A stretch of DNA of 64,000 nucleotides. Origin: Setophaga petechia. Its lineage: Eukaryota; Chordata; Aves; Passeriformes; Parulidae. The DNA lies in the NCBI GenBank assembly GCA_024362935.1, contig JANCRA010000011.1, forward strand, positions 5,759,501-5,823,500, in the 5' to 3' direction. Position 1 is the first letter of the stretch, and each line of letters opens with the position of its first letter. Shown one piece after another: positions 1 to 13,067 of the stretch. The notes beneath the pieces are model-generated. The model did not search any database and was not told where the DNA came from. It worked only from the letters and a program-made list of their open reading frames with translations. Position numbers and translations under genes: made by a program.

Positions 1-2159
1 CCAGAGGGCTGTTTCTGCAACTCAGTACTCAGATTTACAACAGCACAGGTTCCTCATTTCAGTGGGTACATATGCCAAGGATGCTTCTGCCTAGACCCCT
101 AATCTGGCAACTGCTGAACATGTTATTAACAATATTTGCTGGATGACTCACATCCAGGCACCAACCCTCCACTCATGATAAGCAACCAAAGCATAGGGTG
201 AGGCAAATGCATGCACATCACATCAGAATGATAATTCTCAGTTTTCTTTCTGACTACTAGATGCAGTCCTTCTACCTGTCCGAATCTAAAATGTTCTCTA
301 TCTAAAAAATATGAGCTATTTTTAAAGGACTGAGCAGTCCTGATCACTGAAAAGTTGATCATAGCTATTGGTCAGTGACAGAAAAAATAAGCAAATTAAC
401 TTGAATGAAGCACGGCAAAAGGGCTTATTTGTGGTACCTCTGGAAGTGGTCCAAAATGCAGAATTGAAAAGCAGCTGTACTTTTGTTCTGCCCACTTATG
501 TTAGCTGTGGACTGGGGGCAGCCAGGGAGGAGAGAAGGTTAAAGCTATTTCACTCATCCACTGCTGTGGGTCCATGGATGCACTGACCTTACACACTGTT
601 CTATGGTACAAAAGGCACCTCTAGGCAGGGGAACCAGCAGAAGATCTATGTATTTTCCCTGGACCATGAGAAAAGGCAATATCTTATGGAGTATGGAGTC
701 TGAAATATAAAGCAGTTATTTTGTTGAAGAATCCAATACTATATGAAAGACTTTATGAACTAACTTAAGAAAACCATTGCCATGAATTGCAGCTGGAGAA
801 GGATAACACCTTCTTCTTCAGATCTCATTCTCAGATATGAGAAGGATTTATCTCAAAAGCTTGAACTAACTATCTTTTCAGTCTCATTTGCATGTCTTTC
901 TGCTAAATTTGGTTTTAGGGATGAAAGTTTGAAGCTAGTATCGTCTATTGTTAAGTAGAAGCATATAATTGGTGAGTGAAAGGAATTAACTGCAAGGGTA
1001 ACTGAATAGGAATCCATCCACCTTAGCCAAAAAACTGTAAAGTCTCTGCAACAAGAAACCAAGTGTACCATCTCACTTTGTCAGCAAAATGAGTTTAACT
1101 GCTCCAACACTACTGAGAGTGTTTTACAGAGGAGTCTTATGTGTGCACTTCCATTTTAAGGATTTTCTGCCTCACAGCTCCTTTGCAACAGCAAACAACA
1201 CCTTTTGTTAAGGTTTGTTCAAGGTATCTTACCAGTGGAGGCAAAACTGCTTCCAGTAGGATGCAGTGCTGTAAGAATCTCAGGTGTTGGCCTCTGGTCA
1301 CAGAAAAGGGAGAGGAGGAAGAGGCAGCAGAAGTGGGACAAAGCTTCTGAAGCTTCTGTCCCTGGGGACACAAGCTTCCTGCTGCCCTGAGGACACTGCT
1401 GCTCTTCAATCCCAGATCTGTCTGGACTGTGCACCCTCTGGGCTCCCAAAGGCAGCAGCCAGCTTGGCACTCTGGGCTCTGACATGGGCAGTGGGGTCAG
1501 CTCTTTTACTATCCCACATTTTGCTTCACTAAATAATTGCCTAGTTTGCTTAGCTCCAGGCTAAGTGATAAATCCAGAATCATCACTTACTGCTCTGCCT
1601 GTGGCAGGACTGAAGGAGAGAATAACGGGCTTTTTTTCCTGACTAAGAACTCATCTGAAAAAAAAACCCTCCAGTCCTTTGCATTCAGCAGTGACTCAGA
1701 GGGATGCGATGACTACACAGCTGACAAGTCACCTTAATCATCCCAGCTGTAACAGCCTTTGTGTTACTAAAAGAGGCTTAATAATGCTATTAAAACTTGT
1801 GGTATATGCTAAAATTTGTAGAACACTGTACAAGGGCTGCAGAGCTATGATTTTTTTTTTTTTTTTGCAGAGTCTGAATGACATAAACCTAAGTGAGGAA
1901 GTGAAATGCAGCATCACTGTGGTTCTTTTGCCACAGAGAGCAAATTTCAGAATTTTTACCCTGTAGGAGGGGATAATGTTTCAATTTTTGGTTTTGTCAC
2001 AAAATTATTAAAAAAAAAACCAAAAACCAAAACAACCCTGAGATTAAATTATTTATTCTTAGACAAAATAAAATGTTTACTTTGGTTTCTTACACTCCGT
2101 GGAAATGCACAATTCCAAAATGGAAAGCAGGCAATTCCAAAATGTCAGAAATCAAGTGA

Positions 2160-2690
2160 ACAAGGCAGAAGGTCAGCTTTGCTGAACAGACACCTTCTTT
2201 TGGAAAAGGAAGGTGTGTGCCCAGAGTGTAAGCAAAGTCAGGTGACATGGGAAGAGTACAGAAGCACAGCTTGCCAGTGCAGGAGAAAATTCATACAGCC
2301 AAAGATCAACTGGAGTTGAAGCTGCCCAGACATGTGTGAGAAAATAAAAAGTTATTTTAAATATATGAATGGCAAAAGGCAGCATAGAAATAACATCACC
2401 TGTTACAGGATGAGGATGGGCACCTCACAAAAAGGACATGGACAAAGCAGAGGTGTTTAATGCATTCTTTACCTCTGTCTTCAACACAGATGATGGACTA
2501 AGGGGGTCTCAGTGCCCTGAGCTGGAGGACCATGGCTGTGAGAATGTTTGACTCCCAGTAGACCCTGAAATTGTGCAGGATCTGCTGCTTCAGCTGGATC
2601 CCTACAAATCTATGGGGCCTGGTGGGACTCATATTAGAATCCTGAGAGCTATCTGACATAATTGCAAAACCTCTCTTGGTGATTTTTGAG
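2160..2690 (+). mobile_element. CR1 LINE fragment (ORF2, upstream of and into reverse transcriptase)
   Basis: The plus-strand sequence matches the internal part of avian CR1 non-LTR retrotransposons. Frame fragments such as L-N-R-H-L-L-L-E, E-E-Y-R and C-R-R-K resemble the linker between endonuclease and RT. The later text (AGGTGTTTAATGCATTCTTT, then a 'ctatggggcctggtgggac'-like stretch) corresponds to the segment around the K-A-E-V-x-N-A-F-F and S-x-G-P-D-G-x motifs. The frame is broken by stops and indels, so this is a dead, 5'- and 3'-truncated copy. The call comes from remembered CR1 structure, not an alignment. Confidence 0.8.
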
Positions 2691-5600
2691 CAGTATTAAA
2701 AATCTTGAGGTTCTTGGGAGCCCAGATTATAGAAGGGACCAGGCCTCCAAACTACACCTACCATTAAGCAGCCATTCCCAGCTTACTGCAGGGAAGCCAA
2801 TGTTATCTACTGCAGAACTGAAATGAAGCATTTAAAGTCAGCTTCATTTAGGTAAAGGCAACTGAAAATAGTCATTACTGTTTGATTTTTTCACTGAGAG
2901 GGACTGCCAGTTATTTCTGCAGAAAGCTGAATTTCCCATTAAAAATAACCACTCACATGGAAAATTTCCAAGCAAAATTCTATTTGTAGCTTGTCTGTCT
3001 GACCAGAAGATCTGTTAGCATCAGGATTTTGTAAATCATTCTTAGTGAACTTGTTTGATCAGTTGTGAAATACTAAAATGTATAATCAGCTCACTCTGAC
3101 CAGTATCTTGCCTTTGTCTTGTGCCTCATTTCCAAACTGATTTCTATAGCTACGGTAATGAGAAATCTGTGTTAAAGCCAATAGCTGCAATTACATGTCT
3201 TAAATTTTAATGAACACACCTTTCTGATGCCAATGCTGCACCATGTGCCTGAAATTCTAATTAAATCTAAAAGAACCAATTTTTAAAAATGGTCAAACCC
3301 TAATATATTATTTTTCTCTTGCAAATTTGCATTCAAAAATTCCTTTAAAAAAAATTACACACCTGCAATTCCCCTAATTAAAGATCCTGTCTGTATGTAT
3401 ATTGTTCTTAATAAATTTTTTATTTTTCTTGTTTTACTTAAAAATTAATTATTCTTTTCTTGTATTGAACTGTGAAAGATCAGCAAGAGCATGAGACTGA
3501 AATATGCCTTCCAACTAAAACAAAGGGAAACCATCCAAGGCAGAGATAATTAGTACACTTAGAATACCTTTAAATTGCTGAGGACTTGTCATTATTGAAT
3601 TAACAAGCAGAACCTTGAAGGAAGCATTCTGGTCCATATAAAAATGTCCTTTATTTTAGTTCCAGTGCCCAGCACTGGGCTCCAGGCTCACGGCTTCCCA
3701 GGGCTGCAAGGATTGCTAACCAGCCTCTCAACATCCAGCTGTCACCTTTGGGAGTTTGCTGCTAGGGCAGATGATCTCAGCATTTCTCTTTTGACCCAAA
3801 GGAGGAACTAGGGCTCTGCTAATGGAGACCTGAGCAGGTGGGAGGAAGGTTTATTCACTTTGGGTATGAGTGCCAAATGTAGATGTCCGTATGGGCGCTG
3901 GCTGTCCAAACTTCCCAGCCAGGCAAAGGAGTCCCAGTGAATTCAGTGGAGTGAGAGGGTTTAACAGACCAGCTAGGAGGAGACTCAGAAGTAATTTGAT
4001 ATAACACAGGCATCTAGTGTTGCTTCAAATGCTCTAGCATTTCTCCCATTATCCATGTCCCAACTACTTCTAGTGTGTTACACTTTCCACCTTGGGCTGA
4101 TTTTCAAGTGTGGACATCTCAAATGCCTAAAACCTGGGCAACTGAGCTGAAGCCCATGTGGACAGTACCACATCTTAGGTGCCAGTGACTTCCCTGAGCA
4201 TGAGGGACACCCTGCTGACACACAGGCATGCAAGTGTAGATGTCTCCATAGTGCCATGTCCCATCCCTCTCCATCTGCTGTGCATGCAGCATGACACACT
4301 CCCCAAATGCCCACCATAAGCTCAGTGCTGCCTGCAGCTGGCCAAGCTCTCAGATCCTCACCAAACTCATCTGTAGTTTGTGCACAGTTTAACTTAGGCC
4401 ACACACAAAGAATTAATGGGGCCTCCCTACCTTTGGGAGGCTGCCTGGCCCCAGGCCCTCAATAGTTCTAGCATCCTTCCTGCCTTGTAACTAGAATCCT
4501 GACTAAGGACTTCATTTTACCAGTGTGTAAAGGTAGAAAAATAAGTCTGATTCCCCACAGACTCCTGTGAGTCAGTAATCAGTGAAGCATTTATTGCACT
4601 ATCTCTCTGGCAGTGCTGCAGACTAAATCCCCTTGAGACCTTCTGTATATCTCCTAGTTTGTACTTTTGCCAAATATTCTCATTATCTTCTGACACCTTT
4701 TCCCAGAGGATGCCATTATGCTAAAACAATTTCCATGGAAGTCATGAGTGGGGGGAGGGTAAAGGATTAGGGTAAGAGGAGGGTTACATTTGCAATGCTT
4801 TTTGTGAATACTTATTCTCTCAACCATTAACCATGTCAAAGATTCTTGCTCTGCTGAAACACAAGCTTGTCAGAGTTCACAATAAAATTAGGTAGGAGAT
4901 GATTTACCAAAGAAATGAGTGGTAACAGCCTTCACCCCTTAAACCACTAATTTCAAACTTTTCCTGTATGTTTCTCTCTCCATGTACAAAAAGACCTGTG
5001 CTTCTGATACCTCTCTCTACTTTCAGTACAATTATTCATACAATAACACATATAAACAAAACAGCTGTATTTCTGCAGAGCTTCCTCAACTGTGCTTCAA
5101 CACTGTTTCACATGAAGGATGTTTTGCATTCATTTAATAACCAGAATGCTCTGAGATAGCAGAGTATGTGGGTCTTCAGCTCCAAAATGACTACAACCTG
5201 CAGACCATGTTCCTCATGACCCTCCCTGTCAGCACAAAGAAAGTCTTCTGGTGCCTTTGCAGCACTCACATTTGCTCCAACAGCCTTCCCATTGCTCCCA
5301 CCAGCCCTGCAGAGCCTCACTGAGCATGTGGAGCTTGGAGCTCAGACTGGGAGAGGAGAGAGGGGTGAGGAACCACACTGGGTTTCCTTCACCCTCACAA
5401 ACTCCAAAAAGGTTAACTCAGATTTCGAGCAGAGTGCATTGAGATTTTTTGAAGTGTTAGGACTCCGAAACTTTTGTGCACTGACCAAGGTCAAACTTGA
5501 CATTACAGATGTGTAACATGGATGTCATGCCAAATATATGTCAAATCAGGACAGCAAAATAAACTCTTCCTCTTGCCCCTTCCCTGCTCACAGATATGCG

Positions 5601-7793
5601 CTCATGTTGGTCTAACTCTTACTACTCTGGGGGCCTGGCTTCTACTCAAGAAACTCTGGGGATCTACCTTGGCTTCCTGATAACTTAAGAAGAGCCTAAG
5701 ATGCTGCTCAGATGCTTAGAGTGTGTTTATATTTGGGCTACCTGCAAAACAATTATGAAAAGGGGAGGAGAATCACTGTACAAACCCCAGGCTGAAGCTT
5801 AAGTCAAAGCTCTTGATTTCCTGTCTGTATTTGTTTGGTTGGGGGGGTTTTATGGGTCTTTAAGTACAGGAAACTGCAGTAGAAGGACATGCATGCTAGG
5901 AAACAAGAACCTGGAGATGTGGCTGTAACAGCCTCGACCTGATCCCTTCTGCATCAATGCAAAGCCTTTCCTTCCACTGGCAGTGTGAGGGCATCTGAGT
6001 GTGGACCCTCCACAGCTGCTGATTTATACCATTTAATGGTATGTGATTGCCCAAAGGTTTCATGAGCTCCTGGAAAGCACTAATAGAAGGGGCTCTACGG
6101 GGCAGTCAAATGCCTAATTGGCTTTCAGCTTCACTCTGAAGTAATAACAATACTGGAAACAGCACTTACAGAAGAATGGTTAACTGCTACTCCCTTAAAA
6201 CAGTCACCTTGCAATTACATGTCAGCAATGCTCATTGTATGGCCTAATCAAAGCTTACCTTCAAGAAAGGTAAAATATCATAGCAGTACTAAAAGGTGGA
6301 AAAAAATTTCCTTTTTGCATCGATACGCTACTTCACCTAATTCGGTTGTCTTATGCATTTGTTTCTGGCTGTGTTCAAAGGAAAAAAGAAGCTAAAAAAT
6401 TAAGGTAATCAATTTGTACACTGTGTCTTTAATAGTAATTATTTAATATATCAAATGTCATAAAAAGGTAAGGTACATATTTTTAAATAGAAAGAAAAAC
6501 AGTATACATGGAAGTGCCTTCAAAAACTGCAAAATATATATCCAAGTTACGTATTCCAAACTGAGGAAATACTCTCAGCTAATGCGAGTTTTCAGTACAA
6601 AACCAATGATCTGCCCTGAATTAATAACCTGTACTTTAGGGTCTAGGAAAAAAATGTACATATAAATTCACCCTGTCATAATAAACCCCTATTCAACCTA
6701 TGTCTTGGAAACTTGGTGCAGCAATAACTAATTCTTACTCATCTGTGTTTTTCCTGCTGATTAGGCACTAATTGACTCCTTTTACTCTGTAAAAAGAGAA
6801 CACCTGACTGCCTCAAATACCAAGGTGCAGAGATCCTAGTCAGTCATGCAGACACAACCTGAATTATTGGGAAGTTAAACCCTCTGTTATTTTCCCTGCT
6901 ATCACACTGGAAATGGTAATTACTCATTTCAGCAGTCTTCCACAGCCTATCTGCTTTGTGACAAGCATGTTACATTAGCTTGGATTGGTCTTTTTAAAAG
7001 TTAATAATCTAAATCTCACTTCAACCAGACTGACATTAGGGCCCATGTAATAGTGGGGTTTAATACCTGCTTAATTTAGTTCCCTTAGAAGTGTTAAGCC
7101 AGTGTAAACCATTCATGCTTTGCATCTTTTATTGGAAAATTACTGCAGCACAGCTGAGAAGGGAATTCAAATTGCCTGAGTTTGTGGTCCATGGCTATCA
7201 CCCCAAGGCCGCATCTCCTTTTTCATCTTGAGGCTTTAAAGTACAAAGACTTGTGCACACAGACAGTGAGGTTTTGAATGCTGGCAGAGCTAAAGCATTT
7301 AACGCAGGTGGAAACAACCCAAAGTCTGCTCTTGTGACAAGATGGTTATGAAATCTTGAGATACTCCAAGAAATGAACAAAGGGATCATGACATGCTTCC
7401 CTAGACATCTGTCCTGGGCATTCATTATACAGTGAAGTGTAAATCACTGCATAATCACAATGCTTATGAAGTATCCCTGGGACAGGGAGCTACAGTCTAC
7501 AATTTGTAAATAGTGAAATAAACAGAGAGAAGATAACAGATTTTCCCAGAGTTTGACAGTGTCAGCATTTTAACTGGATAAGAAAGGCAAAAATAATCTG
7601 TGCAAATCTCCTCCCACTAGGTACAAAACTGAGCAAAATTCTTTGCCCACCCCTCCTGAAAACCAGCCATAAAATACTTCAGAGTTGCATAATTTTCATT
7701 TCATTCCCTTGGATAATTTGGAAGTAAAAATATCTTAAAGTAGATGGTTTAGGGATTGTTTGATATGTACATGATTCTTCTAATGCTTACATT

Positions 7794-7839
7794 AAAACAC
7801 TTCCCAAGGTTCAATGAAAACACTTCCCAAGGTTCAATG
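7794..7839. repeat. Perfect 23-bp tandem duplication
   Basis: Two identical adjacent 23-bp copies (7,794-7,816 and 7,817-7,839) contain CACTTCCCAAGGTTCAATG. The copies have no mismatch, so the event is recent. It lies in NECAB1 intron 3. Confidence 0.97.
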
Positions 7840-8628
7840 AACATTTTGCTCCTTTTCTTAGGTAGCTTATTAATTTGAGACATTTTACCATAACTTGCCC
7901 TTTTCAGGAAATGCCAGTGAGTAAAGTTTTTGCTTCATCATATCTGCTCCATGTGATTTTTTTTTTCTTTTTGAAAGTTATGTTAACAAGGAAATTATAT
8001 TATACTGGTCAAGCTGTCTCTCTTTGCTATATCCATCTGATATTTGGCCTGTGACACCTTGCTCACAGGTTTCCTCAAAAGCTTACAAAGGGGTAGGGGA
8101 AAGCTTTTAGAATGTATTTGCCTCTTATTTATCAAGCATGGTATAATACTTTTCAGCTGCAAAGTCACCCTAAAGCCTTTTATCAGTTCAAGACTCCATG
8201 AAAAAAAACATTCAAAATCTTCTTGTTGCTGTTTTAAATCCAAGTCTCAAGTACATTTTCTTATCCATATCTAGGTTCTCCTCCTCCTGTAACAAATGTT
8301 AATCCATCAATACAGAGCACCCTTTCTTCTAGTTCAAAAAGGTAATTTAGTAGCTTGTCTTAATCTTCCATCTGTTCCATTCCCTGAAATACATGAAAAC
8401 TGAACTCTTCACAGCATTTACTCTGAAACTTTTGTGCCCAGATTTTTGCTAGGTTTTTTGTGGATAGTGAAAATGATCTCTCTCTCAAATGGCTGCCATG
8501 ACAATTTAATTACCTATTTTCAATTAATTGCAGCAGCATTCACCAATTGCACCAATTCTTCAGGTGTGCCTGCCTACCAAGAGGAAAAACATAGTGTTAT
8601 CCTCACTTTTCTACATATTTTTCAGATA

Positions 8629-8662
8629 CAATAATAATAATAGTAATAATAATAATAATAAT
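8629..8662. repeat. (TAA)n microsatellite
   Basis: An interrupted AAT/TAA trinucleotide run with one TAG interruption lies in NECAB1 intron 3. Confidence 0.95.
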
Positions 8663-9010
8663 TTTATTTTTAAAACTTTAAAAATAAAAAGGAAGGAAAA
8701 ATAGATGTAGAACATCCATATTTTTTCTTAGAAATCTTGCTTAGTATCAAGAATTTCTGCCCTTATCAAGATGCTTGCAGACAAATGGAATTATGCTAAA
8801 ATAAAACCACTTACACAGATACGTGGTACACATAAGGAAATCTAAAGCTGTATGAATGAGTTTGGCTCTGAAATGAGTTTTTGACTCTGGGTCATTCATT
8901 GACCTTGGCCATATGGGCACATTGTTAGCTCATTTTCAACTTGGTACTCACCCAATATCCTTTTCTGCCAAACTGTTTTGCAGCTGAGTGGGCCCCAGCA
9001 CTTATTGGTG

Positions 9011-9425
9011 CATAGAACCACAGAATCATAGAATTGTTTGGGTTAGAACAGGCCTCTAAAACCATCGAGACCACTGTTAACCCAGCACTGCCAAATCCCC
9101 CAAATACCTCCAGGATGGTGACTCCCCCTCCCTGTCTCCATCACCCCATCCCTTAATCACCTCATAAATCCTGTAGTATTTTTTTATTCCCCACAAGTTC
9201 AACAGATCAAATACCATTTCTTCCGCTTACTTCTGGACATTATTTTGGTAAAAACTCTAAAATCTTGTGAACTCTACTACATTTAATTTGATTCCATTTC
9301 CCACAAAAGCTGGGGCTTGTTTCTGCCCAGAAGCAGGACCTTGCACTTCTCCTTGCTGAATTCATGAAGTTCCTGTCAGCTTATTTCCCCTTGGCCTTGT
9401 TAAACCCAACCATAATGGGAATATC
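9011..9425 (-). mobile_element. CR1 LINE fragment, 3' end
   Basis: The plus strand begins with a CAGAATCATAGAATTG-type octamer repeat, which is the reverse complement of the CR1 3' terminus. It continues into degraded CR1 3' sequence (about 9,011-9,170) and a further CR1-like segment around the 'aggaccttgcacttctcctt' motif (about 9,330-9,425). The copy is old, with an internal stretch that no longer looks like CR1. Confidence 0.8.
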
Positions 9426-9843
9426 CCAAGGGACACACCAGCTCAACTCTTTACTATATATAATTGCTTCATTTATTTTATTTCCTTCTCAACATCTGCT
9501 CCAAGTATTCATCTCAGTATGACTCAGTGTAATTGAGAATTGAGGAATTCACAGTTAAGCCTGAAGGAGACCCGAGCTCCTTTTCTTTTGAGGGCAGGGG
9601 AATGCAGAAAGCATCCAATTTCCACCCTGTGTTCTCAGTACCCAAATCACATCTATTGAAATATGCAAATATTTCAACAAGTTTTCAAAACTCTTCACTT
9701 ATACAGTTTATAGCCATATGACACAGCCTGGCTTCCTTCAAGCACCTTTCTACATAAACTTGTTTCCTAAAATCAGCCTGAGGTCTGTTTTCCATTTGCA
9801 GGTGCAGAAAGTGGCACTGGAATTGTAAGAAGGGAGCACTTAC

Positions 9844-9952
9844 TCAGTATTGTGTGTATCAATTGTGTGAAAAAGCTCATGCAGTTCTTCTCCACTCAGA
9901 ACTCCATCAGCAAAGTAAGCTTTGAATTCATCAAAGGACAGTTTTCCATCAT
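9844..9952 (-). CDS. NECAB1: NECAB1 exon 3 (EF-hand 1 loop and start of EF-hand 2)
   Basis: The minus-strand translation of this 109-nt exon is almost identical to vertebrate NECAB1. After the split Asp codon come D-G-K-L-S-F-D-E-F, then [19 protein letters not shown] and T-I-D-T-H-N-T. The first segment completes a canonical 12-residue EF loop: DKND from exon 2, then DGKLSFDE here, with Glu at position 12. The last residues open the second EF-like loop. The acceptor is a pyrimidine-rich stretch ending TTTCAG, and the donor is GA|GTAAGT in phase 2. The full protein continues with a coiled-coil NECAB homogeneous region and a C-terminal ABM domain encoded off the left edge. The high conservation indicates a functional exon and makes the defect in exon 2 more notable. 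Confidence 0.95.
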
Positions 9953-12677
9953 CTGAAACGATGAAGAAATGGAAATTGACTTAATTTAATTCATGTTTTT
10001 TCTTGTTTATTTCATGCAGTAAAAGAAGAAAGTATTAAAAGCCTCTAGGTCTTTAGCTTAAATGTAGAAACTTTATATTTTAAATGCAAGGATGATAATC
10101 AGCAAACAAAAGTCAAATAAAGATACACCTTTTCCTGTAATTTAGAAGAAATCTGAAAGATGAAATTGTACTTAAGTAATGATTTATCTAAATTGATTGA
10201 GCCTTTGCATGAAGCATAAAGAAGGTTTTATAGCCTAACACTTTGCAACTTTTTTGGGTAGCACTAAATGTAAATGCACATGTTTCTTTCTTTCCCTCAG
10301 TAACATACTAAATCCCTCACAGGGCACAAAAAAAAAACCCATGTAGAGGATAAGACTAAGGTGTTCTAAGCATCAGACTAATCTACAGTGGATTGTGACT
10401 TCATAAGAATCTATTATAAAGGCAGTATCTAATTCCTGTGACTACATGCTGTACTACAGCAGGCAGATTCGAGGAGTAGAGCTGAGAAGTTTTCTCCTTC
10501 TTTTACTTGATATTATTTCATAATTTGACTGGAATATATGGCTTCAGATATTGTGAAGAGGTTTCAAAATTGTACAAATTAAATGTCTGTTTCAACAGAA
10601 CCATTTTGAAATGTTTAATATGAAAAGATAGAGTGTAGTTGGAGGTGATTATCATAACAATCAAAATAAAATGTCAAGATCTTTAAGAGCCAGAAACCAA
10701 GATGGCACAAAACAGCAATGATTACCTAGCTGAGAATCTAAATACATTTGCCATTTGGCTCTGGTTACAGAAAAGGAATATCAAATATTGAGTGTGTTGA
10801 GATGAGTGTTCTCACAGATAAGCTTCCTTTGGATCTTACAGATACAATCAATTGCTTAATCAAACTACCTCTGCAGCTTTGTCCTTTGCTGGGAAAGCTG
10901 ATTTGCATGCAAGTTATACACATACTCAAGAATACTTGTGACTGAGAATACTCAGTGAATTCTGGCTACTTTCCTGAGATAAACATACGAGTTTACCCAT
11001 AGAACAGCCAGGGGTATGACACAAAATACAAAAAAAGTCTGTTTCAGTCCTTCAGGATCATTGGCTTTATCTCAGTCCAGAAAATCACTGATCCACCAAC
11101 AGACTGGGTACTTTAGCTATTTTCTTTATTTTTTTGTCATCCAAGAGCAGACATTGCCTTTTGGTTCATTGCTGTTTATTCTTAATAACATTCTGAATGT
11201 TATTGACATTGAGTGACAAATCACTGAGATTGATTCTGGCAAAACACAAGGACTTTTTGAACCTGTTTGGTACTTACAGACTTCATAGAGTTACTTTTAC
11301 CAAAAAACAGCTCTGATTATCCAGGGCATTTCTCTTATTTTGTGTAACTGTTTTGCCAGAGCAGCTGGGGAGGGCTTCACTGCCAGTGGCCATCCTTGTG
11401 CTTCCTCAGTGCTCAGATGAAGCTCAGACCCAATGCTGAACAAGTGCTCCCTGTGCTGTTAAACTGGAGATGCATTTGCCTAGACAGTTTAGGGGTTTTT
11501 TTCCCCCAAGTGTCAAGAATAGCTTTTACTTTAAAGGCTGTGTCATGTGTCCTCAGCACCACTGCCCTGGGCACACCTCAGTGCCCTTGGAGTGCCCAGA
11601 TTAATGCTATCTGGTTTAAGTGCTGAGCAGAAACCTCTATTAGAGATTCTTCAATCCTTGCCACTGGCAAAGTGACAGGGGAAGGATGAGTAATGAAATA
11701 AACTTCTCTGAAGCTATGCATCCATCAGGGAAATCAACCTTCAGCTGTATTTGCCTTGGCAATGTTATTTAAGAAGCTGTTTTGCAAGACCTGCTTGCTT
11801 TTGTCTGTCTTCTCTGACATCTTTCAAAAGAATGGCTTCTTTAGAAGCAGGCACAGTCACCTGTTCTCCTTTGTCTCCCAACTGGCAGAGAAGTAAATAA
11901 AATGAAAATATAAACAATAAAATGAATTTCCCCACATTGCATTTGCAAATTTAGAAACAGATTCACACAGTGGTTTACAGGAGCCTTCTTCCATGTTACA
12001 ATTGCATTCTCACATTTATTTCAGTAACATTCACCTGTCTATTGAGTAGATGTTTTTCTGTGTAAAATATGCCCAAGGGATATCCCTCAGCCAGTCGGCT
12101 GCAGAAATGCTAATATAATCTACAGGATATTCTTTAGATAGCTGATGCCTTCAGTAGAGAGCAGTGTATCAGACAGAGGAAAATCACACACAGTCTCTGA
12201 CTTAAAAGGTGATTTCAGCAAGTTAAAAGGTATAGAGCGAATAATGGACAAGGGCACAGATATATTTGAAGCCTGTGTATACAAAGATAATGGCAAATGG
12301 TGAGACTACAGCCAGTGAAGGAAGTTACAGTGATGTGGAGAAGAGGATGTCTCACAGAGATGCCAGCAAATGCTGGAGGACAACTAAACCACTTCCACTG
12401 TCCCCTACTTTGGGCAACTTGTTAGGATTGTGAGCCTTTCTAAGCAGTTTAAAAAAGAGCCTTTTCATAGCAGGAGCCACATCAGATGGAGCTCATATGG
12501 CTGAATGGCAGCCTAGCATTTATGGCACTTGGAAGAGCCACATGTGGGAGTTTTTGGCAACCAGAGGAGAGAACCACTCTTGGCTGAAGCTCATCCTGGG
12601 GTTCACCTTAGAAAGATGTGATTTGGATAAATGAGGCCTCAGAGCTGTCTTGGCCCAATCAGACAGTGAGAAACTAT

Positions 12678-13067
12678 TGTTGTAGGGAGCCCCCAATGCT
12701 GGGAATAATGTGTTCTGACTCCATGATTCAGAATGCTGAAAAATTGCTTGATTAAATGATACTGTATTACACTAATACTACATTAAAATTATACTAAAGA
12801 GATACTATATTATACTGTCTGCAGACAGCCAGGACACAGCTTTGACCCAATTGGCCAAGGAATCCAAACAACCTTCACCAATGTCCAATGACCAAATCAC
12901 TTTGGGTAAGCAATCTCCGTAGCATATTCCACATGTGCAACAACAGGAACAGTGAATAGAGATAAGAATTTTTTTCTCTTTTTCTGTCTGTGCTTCTCAC
13001 TGCCTTCCCAGGAAAAATCCTTGGGAAGTTGTGCCTGCTGCTCTCTGTGAACAGAGTTGTGGCCACA
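12678..13067 (+). mobile_element. Solo LTR-like element (songbird endogenous retrovirus type)
   Basis: The block begins TGTTGTAGGGAGCCCCC and ends GGCCACA, giving plausible TG...CA termini. Its internal text (an AATGCTGGGAATAATGTGTT-like start, then 'caatgtccaatgaccaaatc', 'tccacatgtgcaacaac', and 'ccttcccaggaaaaatcc') resembles LTRs that recur in songbird genomes. No gag, pol or env sequence flanks it, so it would be a solo LTR. Exact ends and target-site duplications are not clear, and the family call is from memory. Confidence 0.5.

Larger units (their letters stand above)
1..9843 (-). other. NECAB1 intron 3 (partial, runs off the left edge)
   Basis: From the exon 3 donor leftward I searched for the next NECAB1 exon (continuation of EF-hand 2, expected N-L-D-T-E-E-L-C) and did not find it, so the intron exceeds 9.8 kb. 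It contains CR1 fragments at 2,160-2,690 and 9,011-9,425, a 23-bp tandem duplication at 7,794-7,839, and a TAA-type microsatellite at 8,629-8,662. The rest is AT-rich unique sequence with no supported feature. Confidence 0.65.

Noticed and set aside
1..9843. NECAB1 exon 4
   Set aside because: No minus-strand segment resembling the rest of EF-hand 2 with an acceptor in phase 2 was found, so it is taken to be off the left edge.
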